From positions 26,427,249 through 26,491,248 of the forward strand of contig OZ038423.1 in NCBI GenBank assembly GCA_964036155.1: DNA of 64,000 bases. The letters run 5' to 3'. The notes below the pieces were generated by a model, which was not told where the DNA came from, searched no databases, and saw only the letters and a program-made list of their open reading frames with translations. Each line of letters begins with the position of its first letter. Position 1 is the first letter of the stretch. Below, piece after piece: positions 35,901 through 48,383 of the stretch. The translations under genes were made by a program, and so were the position numbers. The stretch is from Diploscapter coronatus. Its lineage: Eukaryota > Nematoda > Chromadorea > Rhabditida > Rhabditidae.

Positions 35901-37708
35901 CAGTCACGTTATATTTTGGCGAAGATAGTAAATGGTGAAAAATCCCCAAAATAATTAAATATGTCAACAGTAACATCTAAAAAGTTCTATATTTGTGTTT
36001 GCCAAACCAATTATATAATCAGTAAACAATCTAATTTTGAACCTTTTCTCGTATACCTTCGACGAAAACAACCCTAACTTTGCTATCTGGTGATTTATGG
36101 AAACCGAAAGAGTCTCTACTGACCAAAACAAAACCGGACCCAAATCTAATGGGCTTATAATTTGGCACCTGGACTAAAGCTGGTCAGCGGATTTCATAAA
36201 TCCTCCTTGCAGATTAACTTTAGCTTCGAATTAAACCAAAATGATCAAAAGGTGCATCACAAGTGCAATTTTCAAATGAGGCGCCAAGTTTTCGTTCGGT
36301 TTTTGTTCTCAACGAAGTAAAATACTATGTATTCTGCACAATCATATAGGAAGTGCTGCATATAAAATATGGTTTTCACTCTATGCTTTATCATTCGATG
36401 ATAAATCTTGTATTTTGACGTCTCTTAGATTCTGCTTCAAGTTTATCTGTTCTCTTTATTCCATTCATGGTTGCCTGTATTTGTATCACAAGAAGAACGA
36501 TTTTCTCGTTTTTTTCTTGCCTCTATTCAAACTCTTCAAGCTTTCTCTTTTCAATGTCGAAATAGCATTGTATTTGAAGACGACAAAAGAAATCATGCTT
36601 GAGGCGTTTTCGAGTGAAAACATGCAAATATCGAGACCATCTTCGTGATCTTCTGACTCTCTGATAAGAAATGGATCTCAATGATAAAATGATAGTGATT
36701 TGTAATGATAACTTCTGATCTATTTCTTTCAATTCAAAAGGCGAATTCCATTCCAAAAAGTGGAGTGACCTTTAGAAGAAAAAAGAATTCATTGCAAGAT
36801 CTAAACGGAAAAGAGACCTTTTGAAAAATCCCATCTCTAAAATGATAAGCGCCCAATTGGCTAAACTCCCACACCGGAAATTGATGTATCGTTTTTTTTT
36901 AATGATTTTTTCTCTTTAAAACCAATTATAAAGCGTAGGCGGCAAACCCCATATTTTATACAGCCCTGAGTATTGGAACATAACTCTTCCCATGATATGA
37001 CAAAGTATAAAGGATGAAAATCGTATTTTAGACGGCATTTCATATTTGAGTTAAAAACGCAAGATTTTCACATGAAATCCACATTGCCTTCGGATCTTAT
37101 CGTTTCACCATTTTTATCACGCCCCAGATGTCTTTATCACGTCACCTATTAGCTGGATTGGGAAAGAAAAAACAAGGCCTATTTTCCATTCATGAGATTA
37201 GCGAACAAAACCTAGGCGCGAGGAAAGACCGTTCAATTATTCTCTCCACATTTATTGCGGAAAAATGTCTCCAAAGTAGTTGAAGCGTTCATGATGATGG
37301 GATATGATAAGGATTGAGAATGAAGGCAAAAAAGTATTCTCATCAAGAATAAGTTATTTCCCTCTACAATACGGAAAAACTGAGGGAAAAGTACAGGTAA
37401 ATGAATTTGACGTTGAAGATATAGTATACTGCATCCTTGCGAGTTGGATTTTCGAGAAACGGCGAGAAAAATCGTTTTGAAAAAAGAAAAGTATTTATAT
37501 TGACATTTGCTGAATTTACAAAAGAAAGTGTCAAGGCGTTTTTAATATTTCTACTAATTTTTGATGTAGTAATTCATTTAATACTTACGATTAAAACGGC
37601 TTTATCGTGATCCGCTACGAAATGCCCGCATTTTTGGAAGAACCAATTCAAGAAGCGGACGAAAATCGGCGGTCGGATTTCGTGGCGGTCAATTTGAGTT
37701 GAAGTCAT
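29926..37708 (-). CDS. patched-related (PTR) sterol-sensing-domain membrane protein
   Basis: Minus strand, over 15 exons. The first exon ([20 protein letters not shown]) joins across a 3 kb intron to [20 protein letters not shown]. The PTR hallmark [12 protein letters not shown] follows. Next come extracellular exons with N-glycosylation sites, then the sterol-sensing domain: [38 protein letters not shown], the GxxxDD-type motif [36 protein letters not shown]. The second half repeats the RND-type layout and ends around [20 protein letters not shown] with a basic tail ending GKISNN. PTR proteins are RND-family transporter relatives related to Patched but not tied to Hedgehog, acting in cuticle, moulting and lipid handling. 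The large first intron may hold another gene (35551-35976). I do not name the orthologue. Confidence 0.92.
35551..35976 (-). other. possible exons of a secreted protein inside the PTR intron
   Basis: On the minus strand a frame starting [20 protein letters not shown] looks like a signal peptide, followed by N-glycosylation motifs (NVT, NSS, NFT). Next to it lies a second open frame ([16 protein letters not shown]…) with [21 protein letters not shown] intron (about 35,850 to 35,750) would join the two in phase. Another open exon at about 34,865-35,060 has a TTCTGCAG acceptor and a basic [17 protein letters not shown] stretch. These could be one nested gene or chance frames. Evidence is thin, and no family is recognised. 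Confidence 0.28.
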
Positions 37709-38903
37709 CCGGATTTTTCAATAAACTTATGCAATCTTTCCAGATCCTTTCAAGTTTAGAAAAGTGGAAAAATCCTAAAATTTTAATTTAAATAAGAAAT
37801 GTTTAAAAAATTGAAAACAGGAAATTTTCGAACTGTTCTTTGCAAAGAAAAATTTCATTCTCTATGCAAAGTAAGGGGAGAGGAAGATTGCGTCTTTCTC
37901 CCCGTCTTTCCTCAACAAAATGGGCGTGGCCGGCGCCAAGAAGACGGAAAATGTCGAATAGCCGGTGGCTAGAGTCTGCCTGTTTTTCACCGTTATGAAA
38001 TGTCAGAAACGCAGAGCGAGCTTAGAGGAAATGACTGGAATCTTGCACGAAAAATGACTGATAAATACGAATATCAACTTTTCAGGATTCAAATCGGTAA
38101 AAACTGGATTCCTATGGTTAAACTTAGAAAATTTACAAGTTTGTAAGATTTTGTTCAGCAGAAAACTTGCTAGAGCATTTATGTTAGCCAAACTTAAGAA
38201 AAGATGTTCGCTAATGTTATTTTAGTTTGATACTTTTTCTCATACCTTCTGAAAGCTAAATATGAAGATCAACTTCATTTCTCACCACCCATCACTGATA
38301 ATTTGATAGATTGCTTTTTCATTGGTTTCAATCTTTGAGCTTCGCTCCTAAAACCGAGTTTATTCCGTGTCAAGAATTTTGAAATATCAAACTAAAGAAT
38401 AAAATAAGATAAAATCAACAATCTATACCCGAATAACAGTGCCAAATTAAAAAATAGCATTTCAAATATGCCCTACCACCTAGCCTATCTACCCATTTTA
38501 TTTTTGCCTGTTTTCTCGTTTTTTGATTTTGTTTTTGCCCTCGACTTTGGGAATATTCCCGGAGTTCTGCGGACTTTCTTTTTTCTTGTCGAACTTCGCC
38601 TTCGCTCCTCCTCCGCTTCCATTGTCGTGTCTCATGGTTCTGTCAACGGCTGCGCCCTTTCTGAAAGTTTTCCTAATTAAACTTTTATTTGGAAAGTACG
38701 CTTAATCTATCGATGAAAAATTCGCAAAGTCCACCTATTCACTCATTTTTAAGAAAAATATTAGTGAGGAAGAAAAGGGAGTGAACGTTTCAAGAATCCG
38801 ATTTCCAATTATTACCATACGATTTTCAACAAAATAAGCCAATGATAAAGAATAGGCCTCAAAAACGCTGGAATATTTTTAATTCGATTTTAACAAGTGG
38901 CTT
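37709..38903. other. intergenic region between PTR and RNase H1
   Basis: Contains one possible minus-strand terminal exon (38498-38660, listed separately). The rest is AT-rich, with no supported gene. Confidence 0.45.
38498..38660 (-). CDS. possible terminal exon of a small basic protein
   Basis: Behind a CTTTCAG acceptor lies an open frame of about 54 codons, rich in Lys, Gly and Asn: KGAAVDRTMRHDN, then GGAKAKFDKKKESP, ending KKRENRQK. The base composition differs from the surrounding noncoding DNA. I could not find a convincing upstream exon or start, so this is partial. Function unknown; the highly basic, low-complexity character would suit an RNA- or ribosome-associated protein, but that is a guess. 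Confidence 0.33.
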
Positions 38904-40301
38904 CTAGTACCTAGCGAGTTCGTCAGCGCCCTCGTTTCCCTCAATACCCGCGTGGCCGGCGACGTACTCGAACTTCACCTGAATTTTTAATAAAAAATGC
39001 TAATTTTTTCAGAATAAAAAAATCTCACATTGACTTCATCGAAAAGGGCGTCGATCCTTTTCAGCAGATCCTGATTTTTCGCTGGCTGACCGTCCGATTT
39101 GCACCAGTTGTTTCTAAAAAAACTTCATCTCGTCCCGTTTTCAATGCCTATGCTTCAACATTATAATGATTAAGGATAGGTTTACTCTAGTATGTTTAAC
39201 CATAGGGAAATGTTAGACGGAGAATTGGTTTACTTTTTCCAAGAGATGATCCAATTGTCCATAGACTGAATGAGAAGTTGCGAGTCAGTTCTGATGATCA
39301 TTTTCTCGATGTCGAGACCTTTGGCCTGAAAGTTCTCATTCTAGCAGAGTTGCAGTAATTCTTCCTCTCCTAATTTTCTCAATAGGGCATATTTTCGTAC
39401 CTGCTCGATAGCCTGAGCGACAGCCTCCAACTCGCCGCGATTGTTAGTTGCCTCGCCCGCGACGTTGCCCCACAGGTTGTTCGCGTGGTCTCTGCCCCAA
39501 AAGACGCCCCAACCGGCCTAAAATAAAAAATGAGCATTATTTGAACATTTTAAAATAACAATATTTTTGACAAGTAATAAAAATAGTGCAATTTTTCTAG
39601 GATAAAAAAATTACCGACGCCCCACTCCTGCCATTCTTCGAGCACGCACCATCCGTGTAAACGATTTGGGCGTCCGTCCAATAGGCGTCGTCGCTGAAAT
39701 AAAAAATATATTTTAATATTTTCTTTCGGGTAATGAATTGAGAAATTTAGCAATTCGGGGCAACTTTATTTTTTTCACAACAATTCTCACAAATGCTGGT
39801 TTCTCTGGGGAACTCCGAAGGTGGCGTGGAGGAGCCTTTTCTGATTCTTGTTCCCATGTTTAGCCTCTGTCAGCAAAGTTCCCGAAGTCGACGCCGTCGG
39901 CTCGTTAGAAATCGTTGAATTCACCGTCCAAGGCCGGTAGTGCTTGTCTGAAAATTTAGCTTATTTTCAAAAAAGGTCGATTTTCTAAAGTCTATCTTTC
40001 GCACCATTCGTATTTTTGTTCGCTGCGATGAACGCTAGGGCCTCTTGCTCTGTCGCGAATTTTTTGAATCTAAATAAAATGCCAATCTCTTTCAAAATTT
40101 CTTAGAAATAGCTGTCTTCTTAGAAAAATGTCAATTTTCTGGGAAGAAGTAAAATCTTCTGTGAAATGTCGTATGTTATGCCGACTTCTCGACTCACTTA
40201 GCATTGTTGAATCCCTGCACCTGTTTCTGGCACTCGGGCCAAGTGCGATAGACGCCAGGCGAACGACCAACTGCCACTGCATAGTAACTCGGGCCGCCCA
40301 T
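38904..40301 (-). CDS. ribonuclease H1
   Basis: Minus strand. The N-terminal domain YYAVAVGRSPGVYRTWPECQ is the RNA:DNA-hybrid-binding domain of RNase H1, continuing KFATEQEALAFIAANKN. A Ser/Thr-rich linker (TISNEPTASTSGTLLTE) leads to the catalytic domain. There the four metal-binding acids are seen in VYTDGACSKNG, NRGELEAVAQAI, MIIRTDSQLLIQSM and GHAGIEGNEGADELARY. The enzyme removes RNA from RNA:DNA hybrids in the nucleus, and often in mitochondria. Start MGGPSYYAV is used because a TTTCAG acceptor sits about 20 nt upstream; no mitochondrial presequence precedes it. Exons are separated by short introns. Confidence 0.93.
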
Positions 40302-40818
40302 AGAAGAAACGCCGAATCCTCCTGAAACTCGAATATTTCAACTCCGGCCTTCGTCCATCTATGGCAAATGGGTCTCAAACCATTCTCCCCTCCCATCAAG
40401 AGCTATCGAATAAGCCCAAAACGTCCGAAATTGATAAGAAAAACGATAAAAACCGAGAAAAACGAAAAATACCCGATAAAAGCGAAAATCGTTCAGCACA
40501 CTTCCATCCTCTTTTCAAGAAATTCACACTCAATTAATGCCGAAGGAGCTTTTTCATCCTGACTTTACCCCTCACTTCAATTGAATTTTAACTACGTGTT
40601 TAAGCGCAGAGTACGCTGTAAACATTCGCGGTCGTTGTACGGGTAGTGGGACGTCTCGCTTATGCAAATTTACTTGGTGTCAAAAATGGCCACTTTTGCA
40701 GACCACCAACCTGGGTGCAACATCGCTGACGTCTTCGGAGGACTCTAAAGCGGTGACAACGTCAGCCGGCAACGGCACGGCGGGGCTCGACCTTCAAATT
40801 TTGCCACCCTCCACACAA
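40302..40818. other. divergent intergenic region / possible longer 5' end of the carrier
   Basis: Divergent promoter between RNase H1 (-) and the ADP/ATP carrier (+). From about 40,701 an open frame (TTNLGATSLTSSEDS…) runs into the carrier in phase and has an acceptor (TTTTGCAG) before it, so the carrier may carry a longer N-terminus or the segment is 5' UTR. Confidence 0.45.
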
Positions 40819-43344
40819 ATGGATGTGACATCGACTGTGAGGTGCATTTTTTATTTTTAAGGTTTTCTCATACTTTTTTACATAAATTTGTATCATCTTC
40901 CAGTTCGAAACATAATGTTGTACAAATTTCTACGGAAGGGAATTTTATTTAGCTCGATGGATAATGTTGTTTTCTTTGAATTTTGAATGATTTGAGAATT
41001 TTCGTTGAAAAATACATTTTCCCGCTTTTTCATTGTAATCGCAAGTTTTAGGCGACGTGATGGCGGCACGAAGTTCATGGTCGACCTTCTGATTGGCGGC
41101 ACCTCAGCTTCGCTCTCAAAGACGGTTGTCGCCCCCTTGGAACGAATCAAACTTTTGCTACAAGTGGGAAATGTTCTTTTTTTTTTTTAAATAAAAGTAC
41201 CTTAATTTTTTGAAAGTCACATTCATACTTTTTCGATTTTTTATCCTTCTCTAGTAAAAAATAGAGAACATTTAGGTCCAAAACTCTCACCGAGAATTGT
41301 TGGCGCAAAAGCCGTACAACGGAATTTTGGACGCGGCCCTTCGAGTGTCCAAGGAGCAGGGCGTCTCGTCGTTTTGGCGGGGTAATTTCACCAATGTCGT
41401 CCGCTACTTTCCCACTCAGGTAGGTCTGGGGAATATTTGGAAGCTTTTCTGGGAACTTTTTCGGACACTTCTAGGGATAATTTGAGAATATTCGGAAATA
41501 TTTTTTAGAAAACTTTGAGAACTTCTTGGAATCTGTTCAGGAGTATTTTGGGAGCTTTTCGAGATGTTTGGAGTTTTTTTAAGTTTTTAAGAAACAAGAA
41601 TTTTGAATTTCAGGCCCTCAACTTCGCATTCAACGATTTCTACAAGTCGATTTTTCTGAAGAACGTCAGTCGGGATACGGTAATGTTAAAATTTAAGACA
41701 AATCTCATCTTCTATTTGTCATTTTCCTGCAAACTCCAGAGATTAATATAGCTCTTCTCAGAAAATTCATAATGAAATCCTGTCTTTCTCTCTCTGAAGA
41801 TTTAGATATTGCTATATGGCTATTCAAAAACTCCATTTTCTATCATTTTTAAAGAATAAGCATTATTTTATCATTTTATTTAGTCGTTCTGGAAATACAC
41901 CGGTCTGTCACTGTTTTCGGGTGGTTTGGCTGGGTCCACCTCTCTTTGTTTCGTCTATCCGCTGGATTTCGTCAGGACGAGGTTATCGGTCGACATCGGC
42001 AAGAGCAAAGAGTCCAGAGCTTATACGGTTCGAATTTTTATTTTCATTTAAAAAATAATCCTATCGGTATTTTTTATTCTTAATAAATGAGGCTCAGCTA
42101 AAGGGAATACAAACCTAGGCGGGGCTAAAGCCAGATTGTTCGAGCGTATTACCCCTTTGAGTCAAAGCCTTGTTGCGTACTCCCTATGTATCCCTTTCAA
42201 TTCAAAAAGTTGGCTTTGCGTACCTCCTCCCCTATAATTTTCGTTCTGGTTGAAAGTCTGCCTGGGTCTGAAGAAATATGAATTAGACAGGCTAGGAATA
42301 TCGTAATTAGTGAGATTTCTGCATTACAGAAGTTATGAATTATTATCTTTTATGTTTTAAATTTTTTTCATTATTCCAATCAGTTTTAAAAGTACAAATT
42401 TATAAGGAAGAAACAACAGCCTGAAATTTTCAAGCTATTTTTTATTTTTTTATTTTATTATTTTTTCTATTTCAGGGCATAGTGGATTGCCTCGTGAAAA
42501 CGGTGAAAAACGAGGGGTTCACCGGCATATACAAAGGGTTTCCGATTTCGATTCAGGTGATTCTTCAAATTTGTATGTTTTTCAGGATTATAGTTTCCAG
42601 ACCTACTTCATCTACCGTGCGGTGTACTTCGGGTTGTATGACACGATTCGGCATTTTCTCGTCAAGGATAGAAGAGACATGCCTTTCTATGGGTCTTTCG
42701 CTATTGCTCAGGTTTTTGCTTATTTATTTTTTGTAAAATTTTCTTATTTTTATTTCATCTAACTCAATAATAAAAAGAATCTTGCTAATGTTTGATGAAG
42801 TTTACATTGAGCCTTTTTATTTTTAAATTTATCCTTCCAGTTCGTCTCGATCATTTCCGGCTACATAACCTATCCCTGGGACACAGTTAGAAGGCGGATG
42901 ATGATAAAAGACAGCCTCACTACGGGACGAGCTATTCAGGCATTCAATTTTTACCATAGCATTTCTTTATAATGAAAAAATTGTCCAGAAGAAAATGTAC
43001 TTCAAAATACTTATTCTTGAGGGTATAAGTTTCGATTTTTCAAATTTATTTTCCTGACTACGGAACAGGCTTTGCAAGTATTGCAAATTTTATCATAGCG
43101 TTTCTCGTGAAGTTTCTTTCAAGAAAGCCTATTTCAAGATCCTTGCTGGAAAATATTTAATTCTTCCAGGTCGCCAAGACGATCATCAAAAATGAAGGCA
43201 TCAAAGTCCTGTACAAAGGGGCGGTCGCTAACATTCTCAGGTGATTAAGTAGGCCAATTAACTCTAATTATGCTAATTATATTCAGAACGAGCGGTGGTG
43301 CATTGGTAATGGCCTTGTACGAAGAAATTCAAAAACACATCTGA
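40819..43344 (+). CDS. mitochondrial ADP/ATP carrier (adenine nucleotide translocase)
   Basis: Exons join to a mitochondrial carrier with three repeats. Each carries a P-x-D/E-x-x-R/K motif: [22 protein letters not shown] and [12 protein letters not shown]. The last contains the ADP/ATP-carrier signature RRRMM, here with Ile in place of the usual final Met. [12 protein letters not shown] and [11 protein letters not shown] are also typical. It exchanges ADP and ATP across the inner mitochondrial membrane. Nematodes have several ant-1 paralogues, and this one diverges from the main form. The start at 40,819 ([10 protein letters not shown]) gives a normal length; an open frame upstream would lengthen it by about 40 residues. 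Introns are long for this window. Confidence 0.9.
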
Positions 43345-44092
43345 ACTGCAACTCGCGATTCGATTTTTGGAGCGTGTATGAAGATCATTTTTACTAGAAT
43401 TCAGGCTAGACTCTTACTTGAAAATAACCATTACTGACTATTTTTTATTTGAAACGATTTCCCCTTTTAAATTCTGATGAAAAAGGAAAAGAATGAGAGA
43501 TTTTTAATACACGTGATCTAAAATAGCGAATAGATAAAACTAGAGGATTTTTGAAAATCTCGTGCCATTTCCTATTTCATAGTTCTAGTGATAAAGTAGA
43601 TTTATCATAGGTTTCTATCAGACTAGATTTAGATGTTGCGTCTATATCCTTCAATGGTTAAGAATCGAGGCTCTGTCCAAATATTCTTTTGAAAAGCACT
43701 CGTTATTTCGCACAGAATCATGACTCGAATGTAGATAGTTAGGGCACTTAACTCGCTGTTTAATTAGACAATTAGAGATAATTAGTCGTTTTGTTGCTTT
43801 TCATTGGTCTCGGTTACTCCGACTCAAAAACTCCGAATCTCTGTTTTACTATTTTTGCCATTTGACTTTTTATTCGTTGAAATTCCACGGACTTTCAAAG
43901 TGCCTTCAATAATAAATCATATCAAATTGGATTTTAAAATATATATTTTCTAAGTAGTGTTTGTGACACTGAGATATCTGTGATAGTTTTAGAAAAGCTG
44001 AAATTTTTATCATTTTTAGATTTTGAGGCATTTAAAACACCAATGAAGATACAGAGCTATCGGAATTTCAAAAGGAAGAAAATCTAGATGAA
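43345..44092. other. intergenic region
   Basis: AT-rich gap between the ADP/ATP carrier and the EDEM-like gene, both on the plus strand. No coding frame or RNA gene was recognised. Confidence 0.5.
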
Positions 44093-47000
44093 ATGGTAAG
44101 AAATTTACAATTCCTAAAAATAGAAAAAAGATAAAGATTCAGAATTAATACAACTAAGAATTTCCAGATCCAAAATGCCAGAAAACTCGCATGGATCGTT
44201 TTCGGACTAGCATTTTTTGCTACCACATCTTCTCAGCACCAGAAAATTCCGTACCGAACTAGGAATCCATTTCTCCTGACTCCTGGCGAAAGACGTCTAT
44301 CTTCATTTTCTCAGGTACGGTATTGTTATCTTTTAAAAAATACGTGATTTCAAAAACTTTAACTTTTCTTAGGAGGATTTAAAAATTTAGGAAATTTAAA
44401 TTGAGTTTTCCTTTAATTTCATAAAGAAATAAAGACGAGGTTGAAATTTTCTTTAAAAGGATAAAATAAAAACGTCTGATAGACTAAGATTTGCAGGAAG
44501 AAATGTTGGATGCAAGGAACGAAGCCAGGGAGATGTTTTATTTCGGCTACGAGAACTACATGAGCCACGCTTTTCCTCTGGACGAATTGGACCCGATTCA
44601 CTGCACGGGACGGGGGCCGGACTATAAGAATCCGTAAGATCTTTCATCATTCATTTTCTCAAAATTTAAAGCAGACAGGCAGACTTTCAGCCAGAACGAA
44701 GAATTTGGGGGAGAGGATACAAAAATCAAAATTTTCTATAAAAAAATGATACATAAGGGGGCACGAAACATGATTTTTTTTCGAAAATGTTTGATTTAAG
44801 GGAACACTCGCGGGAGATCTGGCTTAAGCGCTGCTTAGGTCCGACTTAAAGAAAAATATGTGTATCTGACCTCAAAAATAGGAAGAAATTGAAATTTCTC
44901 ACCAAACACGGCCCGGAGCGAGTTATGCATTTTCACCTATGTGCGAGGGTCCATTTTTGAATATTTCGAAAAAAAAATCGCATGCCAAACATTCTCTTCA
45001 TACTGTTTTTCTTTATTTATATCCAATTTTAAGGACAAACATCAATATCAATGACGTTTTGGGCGACTATTCTTTGACGTTGTTGGACTCTCTGGATTCG
45101 CTCGTGGTTTTCGGTAATTATTCTGATTTTATTCGTAATTTCGAATAGTCACGTTGCTTTTAATTCTAATTGCAGAATTTTCAGGTGATTCCAAAGAATT
45201 CAGAAGGGCCGTGAAATTGGCTATTCGTACCGTAAATTTCGACAAAAACGCGACGGTTCAGGTTTTCGAAGCCACTATTCGGTAAATTTTGAAAAAATAG
45301 ATATATCAAAACGTTTGGTCATACAAAAATTTGCATTGGTAATTCGAGTATGATCTTCTTCATCCTTTTCTAGTTAAAAGTATTTAAAAATAGCATTGAA
45401 TTTATAGAATACTGATTCGTGAAATTCATAAAAATTATTATATGCTTGATGGTGGGATAAAATAAAGAAGAATAAGATTAAAAATGATATAATGAAGAAA
45501 AAAACAATATTTTCAGAGTAATCGGCAGCCTTCTCTCAGCTCATCTAATCGCGTCAGATAAATCTCGGACTCTTGGCGATTTTTACATGGAAGACTACGA
45601 CGGAGAATTGCTTTCCATGGCTCACGAACTGGCTTCCAGACTTATGCCCGCTTTCGATGGGTCTAGGACAGGTTGGGGATTTTTTTCTTTAATTATTTTT
45701 CCTTTTTATTTTTGGCTCTTATCAAATTCAACCAGATAAAGGTTTATTCATTTGTAAACTAAACAGATTTTTGTTAAAGATCCAGCTATCGAAGTGAGAA
45801 AAGTTTACAGTTGGCCTTTTTCTTTCAAATTTTTTAATACTATATTTCATACTTTGATATATATTTTTTTTTTTTTCATTTTCAGGAATTCCCTATACCC
45901 GCGTCAACCTTCGACTCGGAATACTCCCAGATACGATCAACGAAACGTGCACCGCGGGAGCTGGGAGTTTGCTGCTCGAATTTGGTGGGCATCATTTTAT
46001 TTCGAAAAAAGATGATCCTCAAGAAGAATAAGAATTTTCTATCCATTAAAATTATTTTTTCAAGAAGATAAATGGACTTTTCTTGAAAATTTCTTTTGAA
46101 TTTCCAGGAATTCTCTCTCGCCTTCTAAAGGACCACACCTATGAGCACGCTGCACGACGAATCAACGAAAAGTTGTGGCAACTTAGGGACCCCATTACGG
46201 GGTTGTTAGGTAAAAGCTTGTCTATTTTGGGAAAAACCACAAACGTTCTCGAGTTTTACAAAATTTCTATCTTTTCAATCGTTCTGAATCTTGGAATTTC
46301 AATAAATCTCTACAAGTGCAATCTCATCTTCAGCCATTCATAAACTTTCGAAAATTAAGAAAAAATCAATAATTTTATAAAACTCCAGGAAACCTGCTGA
46401 ACATCCAAACCGGCAAGTGGGTTGGTCATCTGTCTGGCTTAGGGGCGGGTCTCGACTCGTTCTTCGAATATCTTTTGAAGGCCTACATCATGTTTGGCGA
46501 GAAACGCGATCTTCAACTCTTCAACGAAGCCTACGCTTCCATTCTCGACAATATGAGGCGGGGACGGTAAAAATGCGAATTTTGCTAAATCCTGACATTT
46601 ATAATCAATAGAAATTTCGTGAAAGGTAATACCGGAAAGTGCTAACTATTGATTTTTGTTTAATTTAAAGAAAAGATTTATTAACAAAAATGTTAAACCT
46701 AAAAATCGTTTTTTTTTTTAAATTTATTTTACGATTAGATCTTCCTGCTCTTTGGAAGACGGTGAACCGCCGTTGTTCGTGAATGTTGACGCGAGAGACG
46801 GGAGTACAGCCAATACTTGGATTGATTCATTGCAGGTTTATTTTTTAATTCTACTTTTTAGTTTAACTTAATTTTTTATTCCAGGCAAGTTTCGCTGGAG
46901 TTCTCTTACTTGCTGGGGACGTTGATGAAGCTGTTTGCCAGCACGCGGTTTACTACGCAATTTGGAAGAAGTACGGTGTTTTACCGGAACGATTCAATTG

Positions 47001-48383
47001 GCATTTGAAGTGAGTGCTATTCTCAACTACCTGTTGTCTCCACCCTCTTTTTCTGCAAAAAAAGAATAGAAAAAAGATAGAAACAACAAGAAGTCTAATT
47101 TTCTTCGAAGAGTTTCAAGTCTGTTTCAATGATAACTTTTTCGAGTAAAAATGATCACATTCTGAACTACGCGATTTTCTAATTCTTTTGTTTATTATTG
47201 TGGCTTATTTTTCAGAAGTCCTGACGTCTCGTTTTACCCACTGCGGCCTGAATTTGTCGAGTCGACCTATCTGCTGTATGTTGCCACGAAGAACCCCTTC
47301 TACCTCCACGTTGGCAGAGAAATCTTGGATTCTCTTAATAGCAATACAAGGGTAAGAGCCACGAAACTTAATTTTAGAAAATTAGAATATTTTTGGTTTG
47401 TTTTTATAATTCGAACTTTACTTATTATGGACAGCAAAGTGATGCTTCAAATCATCAAATTTTCAATAATTCCCAGAAAGTTTTTCATAGATGTAATGAT
47501 GAAAGTTACTCTTAAAGATTTATTATCTCTTCATCCTAAATCTAGTGATAAGATACTAATTTTCTATTGTTGTTTTTGATGGATTCCCTGAAACCCATCC
47601 AATTTTCAGGTGAAATGCGGTTTCGCTACCGTGCACGATGTCAAGGACTACAGTCTTGAGGACAGAATGGAGAGTTTCTTTCTCGCTGAAACGATGAAAT
47701 ACCTCTACCTCGTGAGCTAATTACCTAATTATCTCGACTTAGTTACCCTAATTAAGTTATTCGACGAGGAAAACCCTGTCAATGTGCACCAAGAGAGGCT
47801 GCTTTTTTCGACCGAAGGACACATTTTCCCTATCGACAGAAGGTTCAGAGATGTTGGGGTTTGTACAAATTTACGAAATCGTATCTTAATTCCAAATTTC
47901 CGTTTTCAGCCGGACTTTCATTTCAAGACGCCGAAAAAGCAGGTGGTCAGAAAGCAAATCGTCAATCAGAGCCCACTCACGATAATTCTTGGAAGGAATG
48001 AAGGCAGGGTCTTTGAAAAAATTCAAATTAAAAATTAATGAAATTAGCACAACATTCGAAATAATTCCTGTATATTTTTATGCCAAAAATTTTTAATGAC
48101 CATCTTGACAAGTTTAAAATAAAAGAAAACACTTGATTTAAATTTTTATAAATGATTTCAGAAGACACCTCGTTGTTAGTCGCTAAATCGATCTACAGTC
48201 GAAATCGAGAGTTTTCAAACGTTTCTTGTGAAACGAGTAGGCAATTTCAGGCAAGAAATTCACATTTTGTATCTTTTAAGTTTAACTGTTCAAAATTTTA
48301 AGGCCGGTATGCCGCCTCTCAGAGACACTCAAATGAGGGTTTTATTCGAAGCTATTGGATTAAGCCCTGAATTGTGGGACTAG
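44093..48383 (+). CDS. EDEM-like ER mannosidase-family protein (GH47)
   Basis: A one-codon first exon (ATG, 44093-44095) joins to [18 protein letters not shown], a signal anchor. The GH47 domain then runs [101 protein letters not shown]-type [42 protein letters not shown] and [10 protein letters not shown]. These order and wording features fit EDEM1-type proteins, which trim or read mannose on misfolded glycoproteins for ER-associated degradation. No zinc finger or protease-associated domain follows; the C-terminus ends [20 protein letters not shown]. An intron with a GC donor (48004-48161) is needed to join the last two exons. Confidence 0.93.

Noticed and set aside
38468..38705. Plus-strand frames of 60-70 codons beginning MPYHLAYLPILFLPVFSFFD
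   Set aside because: Hydrophobic because they oppose a Lys-rich minus-strand candidate exon that has an acceptor site.
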